Assembly (NCBI RefSeq): GCF_030247185.1
Contig: NC_080572.1
Span: 295,726,314 to 295,790,313, forward strand
Source of the DNA: Malaya genurostris
Lineage: Eukaryota > Arthropoda > Insecta > Diptera > Culicidae
Length of the DNA: 64,000 bases
Direction: 5' to 3'
In this document: positions 44,741 through 55,170 of the stretch, piece by piece
Layout: each line of letters opens with the position of its first letter
How positions within the stretch are numbered: position 1 is the stretch's first letter
The notes under the pieces: generated by a model
Told to the model about the DNA's origin: nothing
Databases searched by the model: none
Seen by the model: only the letters and a program-made list of their open reading frames with translations
Position numbers and translations under genes: made by a program

Positions 44741-47483
44741 CACAAATAATGCTTTGAGTTGCTCTCTGAGATGTTATTTGCCCTCATCTCCAAGGAAGCT
44801 AAACGACAGAGCACGTCTACGGACAGGAGAAAGAGGGAACCAGTGACTCAAGTATACTTGTTGTATGCTCTATCCAAGTGTAGCTTGATTTCGAATATTC
44901 CAACTACATCAATGTTAAATTTTGACTAACGAACAGTGGCACCCGTTTTTAAACAACGTCACACAGGGTCAAAGTACTGCTACGTTTCCAGAAGCACAAT
45001 TTTTTGGTTGCCAAAAATCACTTCAACTTATCTTATTTATTTCGTTGTATAATGAGTATAAATTCCCATAATTAACACCAAGGGCGGCGTGCAAATCGAA
45101 TCTAACGGATATACTGCCCAACAGCTAGCCGGTAATCATCAATCTAATTCAATTTAGAATCCATAACTCACGCGATCTACTTTCGGCTGGCACTTCTCGC
45201 GTAGATCATTTCTTCGAGAGCACATAATCACAGTATACTGAAGGCATTGGGAAAACCGCTGCTGAACTCACGGCAGCAATATTTTTTTTTCTTGTCTTCA
45301 ACTGGTCCGGTCAGTTCAGTACCTGAAACGCAGGCGACTGGCTCTTTGCCAGCTGATTTTACCTCATTCCACTGTTACGGTTAGTCATTGCAAGAGACGG
45401 CGGCATACGCTTTCTCGTTGGTATCAATGTGATTTCCTGGATCTTCCCAGTACCGATTTGGTGGTAATGAGTCAAAACTGTCAGCACAAATTGGACCTGA
45501 CGCGTCGTCATTGCTCGGTCGTCCATTCGCTGATGGCCTTAAAAAGAAAGGCTTGTCGTGGTCGACAAAGCGCCAAACTGAATTAGTAAATTTTCTTTCC
45601 GATCGAATTAGATGTAGTACCGGTTTGAAGGTTGGAAGCCGGACGGATCAGAAAAAGGAACCCATGGTTTCTGTCGCGTTTATCGATGCTTTTTGGATGG
45701 TCTGCCAACAGGAACGTGTCTACCACCTGGACCGTGCCAAGTTGCAAGAAAAAGGCGGGAAATTGTAAGAAAAACGTGAGTTTATTGCGTGTCGATTATC
45801 GCCGCGTTTGTTTCGATCGCGACCGCTTGTTTGTCCCGCGCGTTTGGCTTTTGGAACAATGCGATCGTAAATTGCGATAATTGATTCAAAGGGCATTGTA
45901 CGGGTGCAATGGCAGTAAAACATGGAGCTACCTATTCAGCGTTTCGGCATTTTAATAGACAGTTGATGCACTTTCTTCGAAACGCAGTCCGTCAATCAAC
46001 GGTGACGGCTTTGGAAAGCCATCGTGGGAGGGAAATTAAGTTAAACGCAAACTGCCCTTCCTTCTACGGTAGTTCACTGCATTTGCGTTCGCATATCTCA
46101 TAATTCCACTGTCAGATTCTACGCTCAGTTAAAAAAAAGAGTTGATTACTATTCATGTGAGATTGCGGTGTGCGGGCTCGGTTCGGGACAGTCCTAACCA
46201 TAGTAAGACGAAAGCTCGTAAAACAAAACAGTGAATAGCCGAAAATAAACACGATATCGTTTTCTGTTTCGTTGGGAATTCTGCTTTTATTGCATTATTA
46301 TTCCAACAAATCTCGAATGAGTTTTTAATTGAGGAACGGTCGTCGCCTAATTACGTATTCTTAGGGTCCATCGCCGGTCGGTGCAATAACTTTCCTTTTT
46401 GTGGCACATATTTTCCGCACCGTGCTTATACGACCGGGAATCTAACGGGCTGACTGGTGGTGGCGGCTTACCGAAATTCGCCAGCTCCATTTGCGTGAAG
46501 CTGATCGGTGCGAGCGATGATGAATATATTATTTTCTTACTTCGTGTTCGGTTCGAGTACCTTGTTGCACAGGTTTTTTTTACAGTCTGTACTTTAATAA
46601 GGGGAAGAAAGGTTTGGACAGGGAAAAATTAGGTACGTACGTATGAAATATAGTATTACTGTTTCGGGATAAGGTTAATTGTGCTTGTAAGATGTGCGTA
46701 GTAGTAGTTCATGGGTAATGTTACTATTACAGTATGTTATATTTTTTTGACCACAAAAACCGTTACGGAATTTTCGTTTGAAGTCAGTTTCTACGTTTCG
46801 TTATTCTATATCTAATGAAAAAAAAATTCGTAAAAATGTTTCTAATTTTTCGATATTTAAAAAATAAATTACTGTTTTGCTAGAACCGAACAAAAAACTT
46901 TGAATGCCTAAACCGGGTAAAAACATAAGCGGTTCTTCCGAAACAAATATTCATATCTCGGCAACAGAGAATGCTATAAAGTTTTATAGTATTATGTTTA
47001 AATACGTACTTTTTTCTTAAAACGTGGTGCACGAAATAATTAATAATCAATATTCATCAGAAAAAACTATTGCTTATTCATGTATTTTTCGCATTTTGCA
47101 TTTGAAGATGTTTCCTCATGCCTATTTATTGTTTTTAAACTTCCCGTCCTCAATATGACATAAGACATAGGTGCCAAGAACAACTGAATGTATCCGAAGA
47201 AATCCAATATTTTACCTATAAAGGAGAAACGTACACCGATCAAGTAACATATCTAAACTAAAGACAATTATTTGCGTGATTTCATATACCGATCAACTCA
47301 GACTAAATAATGCGTATTACCCCGTATTATGGAATTCTTATATTCAATTCCAATTTTTGCATTCAGCAATCTATATAAGTTAAAACCTTTGAAATCGAAC
47401 ATAAAACTATATAATAACGGTCTCATACACAAAGCGACATAAACAAAATCCGCTTTTAATTGTTTCATTTATAGAATATTCGG
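44741..47483. other. Gene-poor interval, GC-richer around 45.2-46.6 kb
   Basis: 45240-46600 has higher GC and CpG content and several short overlapping frames, none recognised. It could hold a promoter or noncoding exons. 46640-47480 is AT-rich and featureless. Confidence 0.3.
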
Positions 47484-47585
47484 GAGAGGGTCATTTCGCC
47501 GAAAGTCGTTTCATCGAACGGGTCATTTCGTCGGAAGTCGTATTGCTGAAAGGGTCATTTCACCGAAAGGATAATTTCGAATACA
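47484..47585 (+). repeat. Array of CATTTCGCCGAAA-type words
   Basis: Five or six variants of GGTCATTTCGCCGAAAG follow one another. A similar array in opposite orientation lies at 60418-60515. Confidence 0.75.
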
Positions 47586-48891
47586 TCTCATTATTAATTA
47601 GAAAGCTATAAGTACGTCCGGTAGAGGTTTTTCTAGACCCCAACGTTTCTGTTTGATTTCTTTTTTAATTTTTTAAATTTTTGGTGGTTGTTCAAAGTGA
47701 AAACTACGATATTTCACGAAAAAATCCGCCATTTTTTAGCTGTTAAACCTCCCCAAAGTAACAAACAACGAAAAGGAAAACGTTGGGGTCTGGTTTTTTA
47801 TATGTAGAAAGTGAGTGCAAAATTTGAAAAAAACTGGTGCAGTAATTTTTAAATGACGATGGACACGGACTTTCAAAACCTGCTTTCGAGGAAAACGCGT
47901 TTAAAGGTTTTCGTCTATAAAATCAATGGAAACAATTAATTACTCCAGGGGGCCCGTAGGGTTTAACATTTTCAAAAAATCATATCTTTTCTTTTATATT
48001 TTATTATAACGAACCATTTCAAGAATGTTTTGTCAAGTTATGAAGTCAATCGAAGTAGAAATCTTGGCCTGTGCACCGAGCTCTTGCTTCTACGTAGAAT
48101 GATATAGCCATAGATAAAGATCCAAAACTTCCAGAGTTTCGTTCCAATAGGCTTGAAAATTTCACAGAAAACTCTTCAAATGTTTTGCTATAAGAAAATA
48201 TAAAGAAAATAATAAATGATTTTTCAAAAGTGTTAGACCCTACCCGCCCCTGAAGGCAATTTACATAAGTTTTTCTTCGCCACTTTTACATAGAATTCTT
48301 ATCCTAATATAATACTAATATAGTCACAACGATTTGAGTTTAATAAAACATATTCCTCTTATTTTTAAATATCATATTATTTGAACCAAACGATTAATTT
48401 GTTATAAATTATAAAATAAGCTGAAATTTTTATACATTTTGTTGTTGATTTCATAACCTATTTCAAGTTCGTTTCAGCACATAATTTTTATTAAAAAATT
48501 TCTATTGGATGAACTAATGGACGCAGTAGGAGTCAGAATTAAGTCTCGAAAGGTGTAAAAAATTATGTATTTCCATTGTATGGAGTTGATCACATGTTTT
48601 TGACAACGATTGCACTGCTTCCATTGTGAACTATACTTAGCTATACATACGTATTCCGTTAATTTGGTGAACAGACCAGAAGACTTCTATTTATTATTTA
48701 TTCATTTATTTATTCAAGAGGAAGGGAAAAGCCCAGTGGAGCTGAGATTCTATTTCTCCTTCTCCAACAGGCATAAAAACTTCTCATATTTGGTACCAAC
48801 AGATTACATTTATCCAAATGATACATATTACACATTATCGTAAACTAACCCATCGTACTATCTTCTTTAAATATCTACAATTTCACTTAAG
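47586..48891. other. Noncoding interval
   Basis: AGACCCCAACGTTT near 47634 has an inverted partner at about 47780-47795. Nothing else is recognised. Confidence 0.35.
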
Positions 48892-48988
48892 TTTACGTTT
48901 CGTCTTCGACTCATCAGTGCGTCAGCAGATTATGTTGAACTGCTGACGCAAACCCCCGGATCAACATAATCCTCTGAGCAGACGTAAA
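48892..48988 (-). ncRNA. Type III hammerhead ribozyme, minus strand
   Basis: Read on the minus strand: TTTACGT then C (cleavage after the base at 48981), long imperfect stem I, CTGATGA, stem II GTC-GAA-GAC, GAAA, CGTAAA. Stem III is seven pairs (TTTACGT with ACGTAAA). The lower stem I pairs TCAG with CTGA. All invariant core bases are present. Stem II has only three pairs. Confidence 0.8.
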
Positions 48989-49083
48989 GTTAATGCTATT
49001 TGCAAGACACTTTTTTGGTACACATGAAGTGTAATGTCTAACCTGACGTCTCGAACGAAACAAGTTTCGGCTTACTGGCCGTA

Positions 49084-49165
49084 CAGATTGTGGTAATCCG
49101 GGGGTTTGCGTCAGCAGTTCAACATAATCTGCTGACGCACTGATGAGTCGAAGACGAAACGTAAA
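49084..49165 (+). ncRNA. Hammerhead ribozyme half copy
   Basis: Core CTGATGA, GTCGAAGAC, GAAA, CGTAAA is intact and stem I hairpin GCGTCAGCAG/CTGCTGACGC is present. The sequence begins within the stem I loop (CCGGGGGTTTGC), so the cleavage-site strand is absent. Confidence 0.65.
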
Positions 49166-49436
49166 CTTAAGTGAAAATGGTTATGTGCACCTAGCATAAA
49201 TTTGGGGGTAAAAGTAAACTTTTTTCCCCTTCAAATTACCATCTACAATTTGCAAACACTCAATACACATAATGTAAGCTGGCTGGTGAAAAATCAAAAA
49301 AATAAAAAGCTCTTTACCTCTCAAACTTACCAAAATCTGTACGGCTAGTAAGCCGAAACTTGTTTCGTTCGGGACGTCGGTTTTGATATTACACTTAGGT
49401 GTAATATCAAAGAAGTGTTTTGCAAATAGCATTAAC

Positions 49437-49533
49437 TTTACGTCTGCCTAGCGGTTTATGTTGAACCGTCAGGTCGGAGGTAGCAGTTCAACATAAACTG
49501 CTACGCACTGATGAGTCTAAGACGAAACGTAAA
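49437..49533 (+). ncRNA. Type III hammerhead ribozyme, copy 2
   Basis: Stem III TTTACGT (49437-49443) pairs perfectly with ACGTAAA (49527-49533). C49444 is the cleavage base. Stem I pairs 49445-49466 with 49486-49507 over about 22 positions with one mismatch and one G-T. CTGATGA starts at 49508, stem II is GTC-TAA-GAC, and GAAA is at 49524. Every invariant core position is met. Confidence 0.85.
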
Positions 49534-49709
49534 ATCAAATGAAATTGGTTCTGTGCACCTAGCATAAATTAGGGGGTAAAAGCTCTTTACCTCTCAAACT
49601 TACCAAAATCTGTACGGCTAGTAAGCCGAAACTTGTTTCGTTCGGGACGTCGGTTTTGATATTACACTTAGGTGTAATATCAAATAAGTGTTTTGCAAAT
49701 AGCATTAAC

Positions 49710-49806
49710 TTTACGTCTGCCTAGCGGTTTATGTTGAACCGTCAGGTCGGAGGTAGCAGTTCAACATAAACTGCTACGCACTGATGAGTCTAAGACGAAA
49801 CGTAAA
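49710..49806 (+). ncRNA. Type III hammerhead ribozyme, copy 3
   Basis: Same sequence and structure as copy 2, with the cleavage base at C49717 and CTGATGA at 49781. It ends with CGTAAA at 49806. Confidence 0.85.
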
Positions 49807-49971
49807 ATCAAATCAAAAAAATAATTTTTCTACAGTATGGCGAGACATATGAAAATCGAATACATTTGAACAGAGGTTGAATGTACTTCACGCAATCATT
49901 TCAGGATTCATGATAAAAACGGCTTTGGAAGTATCTCGCAAAATTGATAACAAATGAAGATTGATGAGCAC
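49807..49971. other. Short noncoding spacer
   Basis: No feature recognised. Confidence 0.4.
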
Positions 49972-50820
49972 CCGATCAGATGTACAGAACAAAATCATAA
50001 CACAAGTACATATATCAACAGTTGATATGTATAACCATTTGTGTTATTTTGAGATATTTAACAAATAAAAACAGTTGAAAGTTAAAACTTAATTAACAAT
50101 TAACAATGTTAACAATATAATAACAAAATCAGTTATGATGTTTTATTTTTCATTCGCAAGACTCATGATGAAGTTCATTAATTGGAAAAATGAGTTCTTT
50201 CGCTACTTCATATCGAAATATAATAATCAGAATTTCAAGGAACTAAAAGAAGAAATAAGAGTACTAAATAAATTATTCATTTAATAAAAAATATCATTCA
50301 ACAATTTTGGATTCAAACCATACTTAAAATCGGTTGTGATATACTTTTTCTGTGTTAAATTTGCTATCTAATTTATTACAACTATTGTTATAAATTTCTG
50401 CTTTCAGACTTCTGTAGTTATATCAAATTCAATAATAATTGTGATACAAACGTTTCAAAATCTGTTACGATTTTGTTCCCGCTAAAGTCTTTTTTGTTAT
50501 GATTTTTGTTATTTTAACAGCTTACCAGCCAAATATATTTCAAAATTTGTTACAAAATACACTGAGGTCATTTTTATGTGGTCTTTTTTTATGCGTTTTT
50601 TTTACGCGACTTTTTTATGCGAATTTTCAGATTTATGCGGTTTTGTTTTATGCGAAGTTTCAGAGTTATGCGGTTTTTTTTATGCGAATTTTCAGAGTTA
50701 TGCGGTTTTTTTTATGCGGTTTTTTATGCGGTACGTAAATTCGCATAAAAATAGACTTCAGTGTATTTCTGAAATAAATTACTCCAGTTGTTATAATTCT
50801 GTTATTACCATCTGATCGGG
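49972..50820. mobile_element. MITE with CCCGATCAGATG ends
   Basis: CCCGATCAGATG and its exact inverse CATCTGATCGGG lie at the two ends. Adjacent AACA/TAACA-rich segments also pair, and a palindrome ATATCAACAGTTGATAT lies near 50010. It is interrupted by the element at 50560-50763. Confidence 0.65.
50560..50763. mobile_element. TA-flanked element with CACTGAGGTC ends and ATGCGG motif array
   Basis: Left CACTGAGGTCATTTTTATG and right CATAAAAATAGACTTCAGTG are inverted repeats with few mismatches, each next to TA. Nearly all of the 204 bp is (T)nATGCGG / ATGCGAATTTTCAGA words. Parallel in design to 27894-30155. Confidence 0.8.
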
Positions 50821-51517
50821 CCTTCAAACATTTTCGTTGCATCTGCATCTCTTCATGACAGATGACGCAAAGCAAAACGAACGATTTTTCGCTGAACAGT
50901 TTATATTCGCAACTTAATTTGGTGCTCAAACAACGACAGCGTACTCAAGGGTTGAGCGGACTCAAGCTTTATAAAGCGATTTGTGTTGATTGGAGATAGA
51001 TTCGTTCTGATTGAAAAAATGGGAGAGTATAATTGCAGCGTCACTCTTTCCTCTATGACAATACGAAACCAAACCAACGTCTTCAGGGAACATCAGCAGA
51101 ATTTCAATTCTCATTCTTTCATAGATTTATCGAAAATCTGTGACGTTTGGCTATAAAGAGTGACAAATCGAAGTAATTACATTCCAAACCTCTTTGGAAA
51201 CCAAAACTACTACAAATTCGAGCCCTAACAGGTAAAAGTAATTATGAAACCTTTTTCTGTCATTTTGGAATCTCATAGCTTCGGTTGAATACCGACACTG
51301 CATACTGACACTGCATGGGATTTTCACTGAAAACCACAAGTGATTGAAAAGGCAAATGAGAGAAAGAACACAATTTTGAAACTACTGTTCCGCTTATGTT
51401 ATTGACTGGACATGGATTTCGTTCTCATAGTTTGCAAGCGAAAATGAGAGTGACATAAATTTCTCGTCATTTTTGTGTACTCACTTCGATCGTCTCTTGT
51501 AATTTGACGTCTTTATA
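50821..51517. other. Noncoding interval
   Basis: No supported gene or repeat. Confidence 0.4.
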
Positions 51518-52450
51518 AAGGGTGATTTTTTAAGAGCTTGAGAACTTTTTTAAACAATAAAACGCATAAAATTTGCAAAATCTCATCGGTTCTTTATTTT
51601 AAACGTTAGATTGGTACATGACATTTACTTTTTGAAGATAATTTCATCTGCCACAACGTCGAATTTTCAGTGAATGGGCCCTAGAAAAGTTGGCAGAAAA
51701 TCCGCTTTTTTATCGACAAATTTTGTTCAGCGATGAGGCTCATTTCTGGTTGAATGGCTACGTAAATAAGCAAAATTGCCGCATTTGGAGTGAAGAGCAA
51801 CCAGAAGCCGTTCAAGAACTGCCCATGCATCCCGAAAAATGCACTGTTTGGTGTGGTTTGTACGCTGGTGGAATCATTGGACCGTATTTTTTCAAAGATG
51901 CTGTTGGACGCAACGTTACAGTGAATGGCGATCGCTATCGTTCGATGCTAACAAACTTTTTGTTGCCAAAAATGGAAGAACTGAACTTGGTTGACATGTG
52001 GCTTCAACAAGATGGCGCTACATGCCACACAGCTCGCGATTCTATGGCCATTTTGAGGGAAAACTTCGGAGAACAATTCATCTCAAGAAATGGACCGGTA
52101 AGTTGGCCACCAAGATCATGCGATTTGACGCCTTTAGACTATTTTTTGTGGGGCTACGTCAAGTCTAAAGTCTACAGAAATAAGCCAGTAACTATTCCAG
52201 CTTTGGAAGACAACATTTCCGAAGAAATTCGGGCTATTCCGGCCGAAATGCTCGAAAAAGTTGCCCAAAATTGGACTTTCCGAATGGACCACCTAAGACG
52301 CAGCCGCGGTCAACATTTAAATGAAATTATCTTCAAAAAGTAAATGTCATGTACCAATCTAACGTTTAAAATAAAGAACCGATGAGATTTTGCAAATTTT
52401 ATGCGTTTTATTGTTTAAAAAAGTTCTCAAGCTCTTAAAAAATCACCCTT
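51518..52450 (+). mobile_element. Rearranged DD41D (Rosa-like) mariner with 130-bp inverted ends
   Basis: Arms 51518-51647 and 52321-52450 are inverted copies with virtually no differences, starting AAGGGTGATTTTTTAAGAGC. TA flanks each side. The left arm is a copy of the right end, including the last codons of the transposase, and replaces the original left half. The intact TA duplication and long arms suggest it transposed in this rearranged form. Confidence 0.85.
51654..52343 (+). pseudogene. C-terminal half of a DD41D mariner transposase
   Basis: The frame begins without an ATG at the junction with the left arm (LPQRRIFSEWALEKLAENP) and then runs uninterrupted to NEIIFKK. The catalytic triad is present: FSDEAHFWLNG, LQQDGATCHTA and CDLTPLDYFLWGY. 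The second and third Asp are separated by 41 residues, hence DD41D. The N-terminal helix-turn-helix DNA-binding region is lost, so the protein cannot bind ends by itself. The lack of stops suggests the loss is recent. Confidence 0.85.
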
Positions 52451-52599
52451 TAGATGCACATAAAAGGAGTGTCGTAATTCACTTAAGTTGACAATTCAAA
52501 GCATGTAAAGATAGGTCATATTGTTAACTCTCCAATTAGTTCAGCAGAAGTTTACATCTATACAGACACAAACATTATTTTTACATGCTAATAGATGTA

Positions 52600-53506
52600 A
52601 CAGATCGGATGAAAAGTTCGTATCGTTTCTATGAGAGGGCGCCACTAGAATTAAATCCATACCATTTTCAGTTAGTACCAACCTTCAAAAGATACGTGTA
52701 TAATTTTGACAGCTGTCTGATTATTAGTTTGTGAGATATTGCATTTTGAGTGAAGCTGTTATTGTGAAAAAAATGGAAAAAAGGGTATTTCGTGTGTTGA
52801 TGAAACACTACTTTTTTATACCGATACCGATACCAAAAAATGGCTTGATGAGTGTTATCCAGACTCTGCACCGGGCGAAGCAACAATTCGTAAGTGGTTT
52901 GCTAAATTTCGTACTGGTCATATGAGCACCGAAGACGATGAACGCAGTGGACGTCCAAAAGAGGCTGTTACCGATGAAAACGTGAAAAAAATCCACAAAA
53001 TGATTTTCAGTGACCGTAAAGTGAAGTTGATCGAGATAGCTGACACACTAAAGATATCAAAGGAACGTGTTGGACATATTATTCACGAATATTTGGATAT
53101 GAGAAAGCTTTGTGCAAAATTGGTGCCGCGTGAGCTCACAATCGATCAAAAACAACAACGAATTGATAATTGGAAACTATGCTAAAATTGAACGAATCGG
53201 GATTCGAATTGCTCCCTCATCCACCGTATTCTCCAGATTTGGCCCCCAGTGACTTTTTCCTGTTCTCAGCCCTCAAGAGAATGCTCGCTGGTAAAAAATT
53301 TAGAAGCAATGAAGAGGTAATCACTGAAACTGAGGCCTATTTTGAAGCAAAGGACAAATCGTACTACAAAAATGGTATCGAAAAGTTGGAAGATCGCTAT
53401 AATCGCTGTATCGCCTCTGATGGCAATTATGTTGAAAAATAAAAACGAATTTTGGCAAAAAAATGTGTGTTTCTATTAAACGATGCGAACTTTTCAGCCG
53501 AACTGT
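52600..53506 (+). mobile_element. Internally deleted mariner element (DD34D group)
   Basis: Ends ACAGATCGGATGAAAAGTTC and the inverse of ACAGTTCGGCTGAAAAGTTC are matching inverted repeats flanked by TA (52598-52599 and 53507-53508). Confidence 0.85.
52772..53442 (+). pseudogene. Mariner transposase, frameshifted and missing its centre
   Basis: The N-terminal helix-turn-helix part (MEKRVFRVLMKHYF, then after a frameshift near 52820 KWLDECYPDSAPGEATIRKW and ERSGRPKEAVTDENVKK) runs to RIDNWKLC. A deletion then joins it, out of frame, to the C-terminal part: FELLPHPPYSPDLAPSDFFL with the third catalytic Asp. About 90-100 residues holding the first two catalytic Asp residues are gone. Confidence 0.85.
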
Positions 53507-54100
53507 TAATATTGTGTCATCACTGAGGACATTACGGGATGCTTGAATTTACGTCAAGAATAAATTTCGATTTGTCTAAGAGTGCACAGATAAAAATATT
53601 TACATCTATTTTCAGCAGGAAATTGAATATACATATCGTCAAAACTGACGGACAATTCAACCGGTTCAAAATATGAAGAAAAAAAGAGTAACACTCTCAC
53701 AAATCAGCACGGAATTTTCCCTCCCACTCAACCATCAACCTTGACGTGCATGAATCGAATCTGGAAATGCACTCGCTGAGGTTTTCTTTGAACAACCTCT
53801 CGTGCAACATTTTTACTCATTCTCTTTCTCTCCCATCAAATCACTGCAGTAGGCTCTCGCTCTCTGTGCATTTCAACGGCGAAAATTGAACTCTTTGGAG
53901 CAGCCTACTGTTGCTGTTGCTGCCTACTGCTGCCGCTGCTGTTGGTATCGCGCGGAAGAAGACCTCGGCGGCAGGCACTTGTTGTTGACTGTGGTTGCTT
54001 TTGTCTATTTCGAACCATGCTTTCGAGCGCGGTGTGCTCATCTATCGGCTGCAGCTGGAAAGCAGTAGCAACAAGACGTGGTGCGGGACTGTAAAAAGAG
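53507..54100. other. Upstream region of a + strand gene, CAG/CTG-rich
   Basis: 53890-53960 is rich in CTG/TGC triplets and GC content rises sharply. Frames here on both strands reflect triplet repeats. Probably promoter-proximal DNA of the gene whose first coding exon lies at 55138. Confidence 0.4.
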
Positions 54101-54109
54101 TTCATACAC

Positions 54110-54155
54110 CAAAATCAGTTCAGTTCGCGTTTGGACTTCGAATCGGTCTGGTGTG
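54110..54155 (+). promoter_or_regulatory. Possible initiator-type core promoter
   Basis: TCAGTT at 54115 (A at 54117) matches the arthropod initiator. GGTCTG about 28 nt downstream resembles a DPE. A second TCAGTT lies 5 nt further. No TATA box is obvious. Placement before a GC-rich leader that ends at an ATG exon supports it. Confidence 0.35.
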
Positions 54156-55137
54156 TTCGCCTGCAGTTAACTTTCTATGCCCCCACCGGAGGACTGTTGT
54201 TGTTTTTGTTGTTGTTGTTGTCCAGAGTGAAGTTTCGCGCATTTCCCGCAGATTCCCGAGACTATCCGTTAGAGCACGCGAGCGCGAGTGTTGTTACTGT
54301 GACGCGACGGTGGTCAGAGACGGCGGCGTTTTCCGTCCGAACAAGCAAGATGTACAGGGTTGCGAGAAGCAGGAAAAATTGGCGGAATTAAGTTTCTATT
54401 TATTCTGGCTGCTCTTGGCTTGGCTTTCCTCGGCGAGGCACGCTGCGTTTTTTTTTATTTTCTGGTGGTCTGATTGTGTGCGATATGCAGTTAGCTTTGG
54501 ATTTCGCCGTGTTGAACTAAAGCCGGGTGCCGTTGGAATTTTCTTCTGCTAGGGGCTTGATTTGCCTAAAATTATTACCTACTATCTATCTGTGCGAACT
54601 GGCTCCGGTAGGTGAATCACACAAAGAGAGTAACAGTTTATATTTGAATTCGTTTGCGAAATAAAAGAAAAAAAAATCGGAGGCGTGAAACAGATAATTG
54701 ATTGCTTTTCAAGGAAGCAGATCTAGGTGATTACTAACTGACAGCTTTGGACAAGAGTGTGGAACGAATAAAAAAAATACATAACAATTACACTAAAGCA
54801 TAAGTACCTACCGTGAGCGTCCTACAATCGGTAATCAATCAACCGCAAATATAGTTTACTCTCAAACAATTCGGTGTTCGCTACTACGAAGAATGGACTG
54901 AGGTCGCTTATGAGAAAAGTGTGCTAATTAGATTAATGTTATTATTCCCCGGCGGGAGGGTTTTGCTTTTCATTGCGGGACGTACAAGAGAAAGTAAAGT
55001 TGCCCCTGAAGACAGCCAACCAAACCAACCAATCTAGTGTCAGTGATCAGTGTATGTGTGCTATTTTCCGCATTTAACTCAACGTCGAAGATTAGTGCCC
55101 GGGCGCTTGAAACAAGATTCCCCATTGATACGTCACG
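54117..55137 (+). other. Probable long 5' UTR
   Basis: GC-rich, then mixed sequence with several upstream ATGs and small frames, up to the short coding exon at 55138. Transcript boundaries are inferred. Confidence 0.35.
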
Positions 55138-55170
55138 ATGGAGATAAAAGTTGGATTTCTTATTTTAATG
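55138..55170 (+). CDS. 11-codon first coding exon with signal-peptide start
   Basis: ATG at 55138 (context GTCACGATGG) encodes MEIKVGFLILM and is followed at once by GTAAGT, a consensus donor, in phase 0. A charged residue followed by GFLILM fits the start of a signal peptide or signal anchor. The exon is too short to stand alone. Its position downstream of a GC-rich leader supports a real gene whose other exons lie further right, perhaps beyond the window. The gene is not identified. Confidence 0.5.

Larger units (their letters stand above)
48892..49806. repeat. Hammerhead-ribozyme repeat array (inverted plus tandem monomers)
   Basis: Left part (48892 to about 49090) is a minus-strand monomer, head to head with plus-strand monomers from about 49103 to 49806. 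The two last plus cleavage sites are 273 bp apart and the monomers are almost identical. The monomer body contains TGTGCACCTAGCATAAATT, CTGTACGGCTAGTAAGCCG and AACTTGTTTCGTTCGGGACG, and no protein. The first plus monomer has about 100 bp of extra AT-rich sequence. Confidence 0.9.

Noticed and set aside
53841..54552. Frames of 60-185 codons on both strands
   Set aside because: Driven by CTG/CAG triplets and GC-rich leader sequence; the + strand is better read as promoter and 5' UTR.
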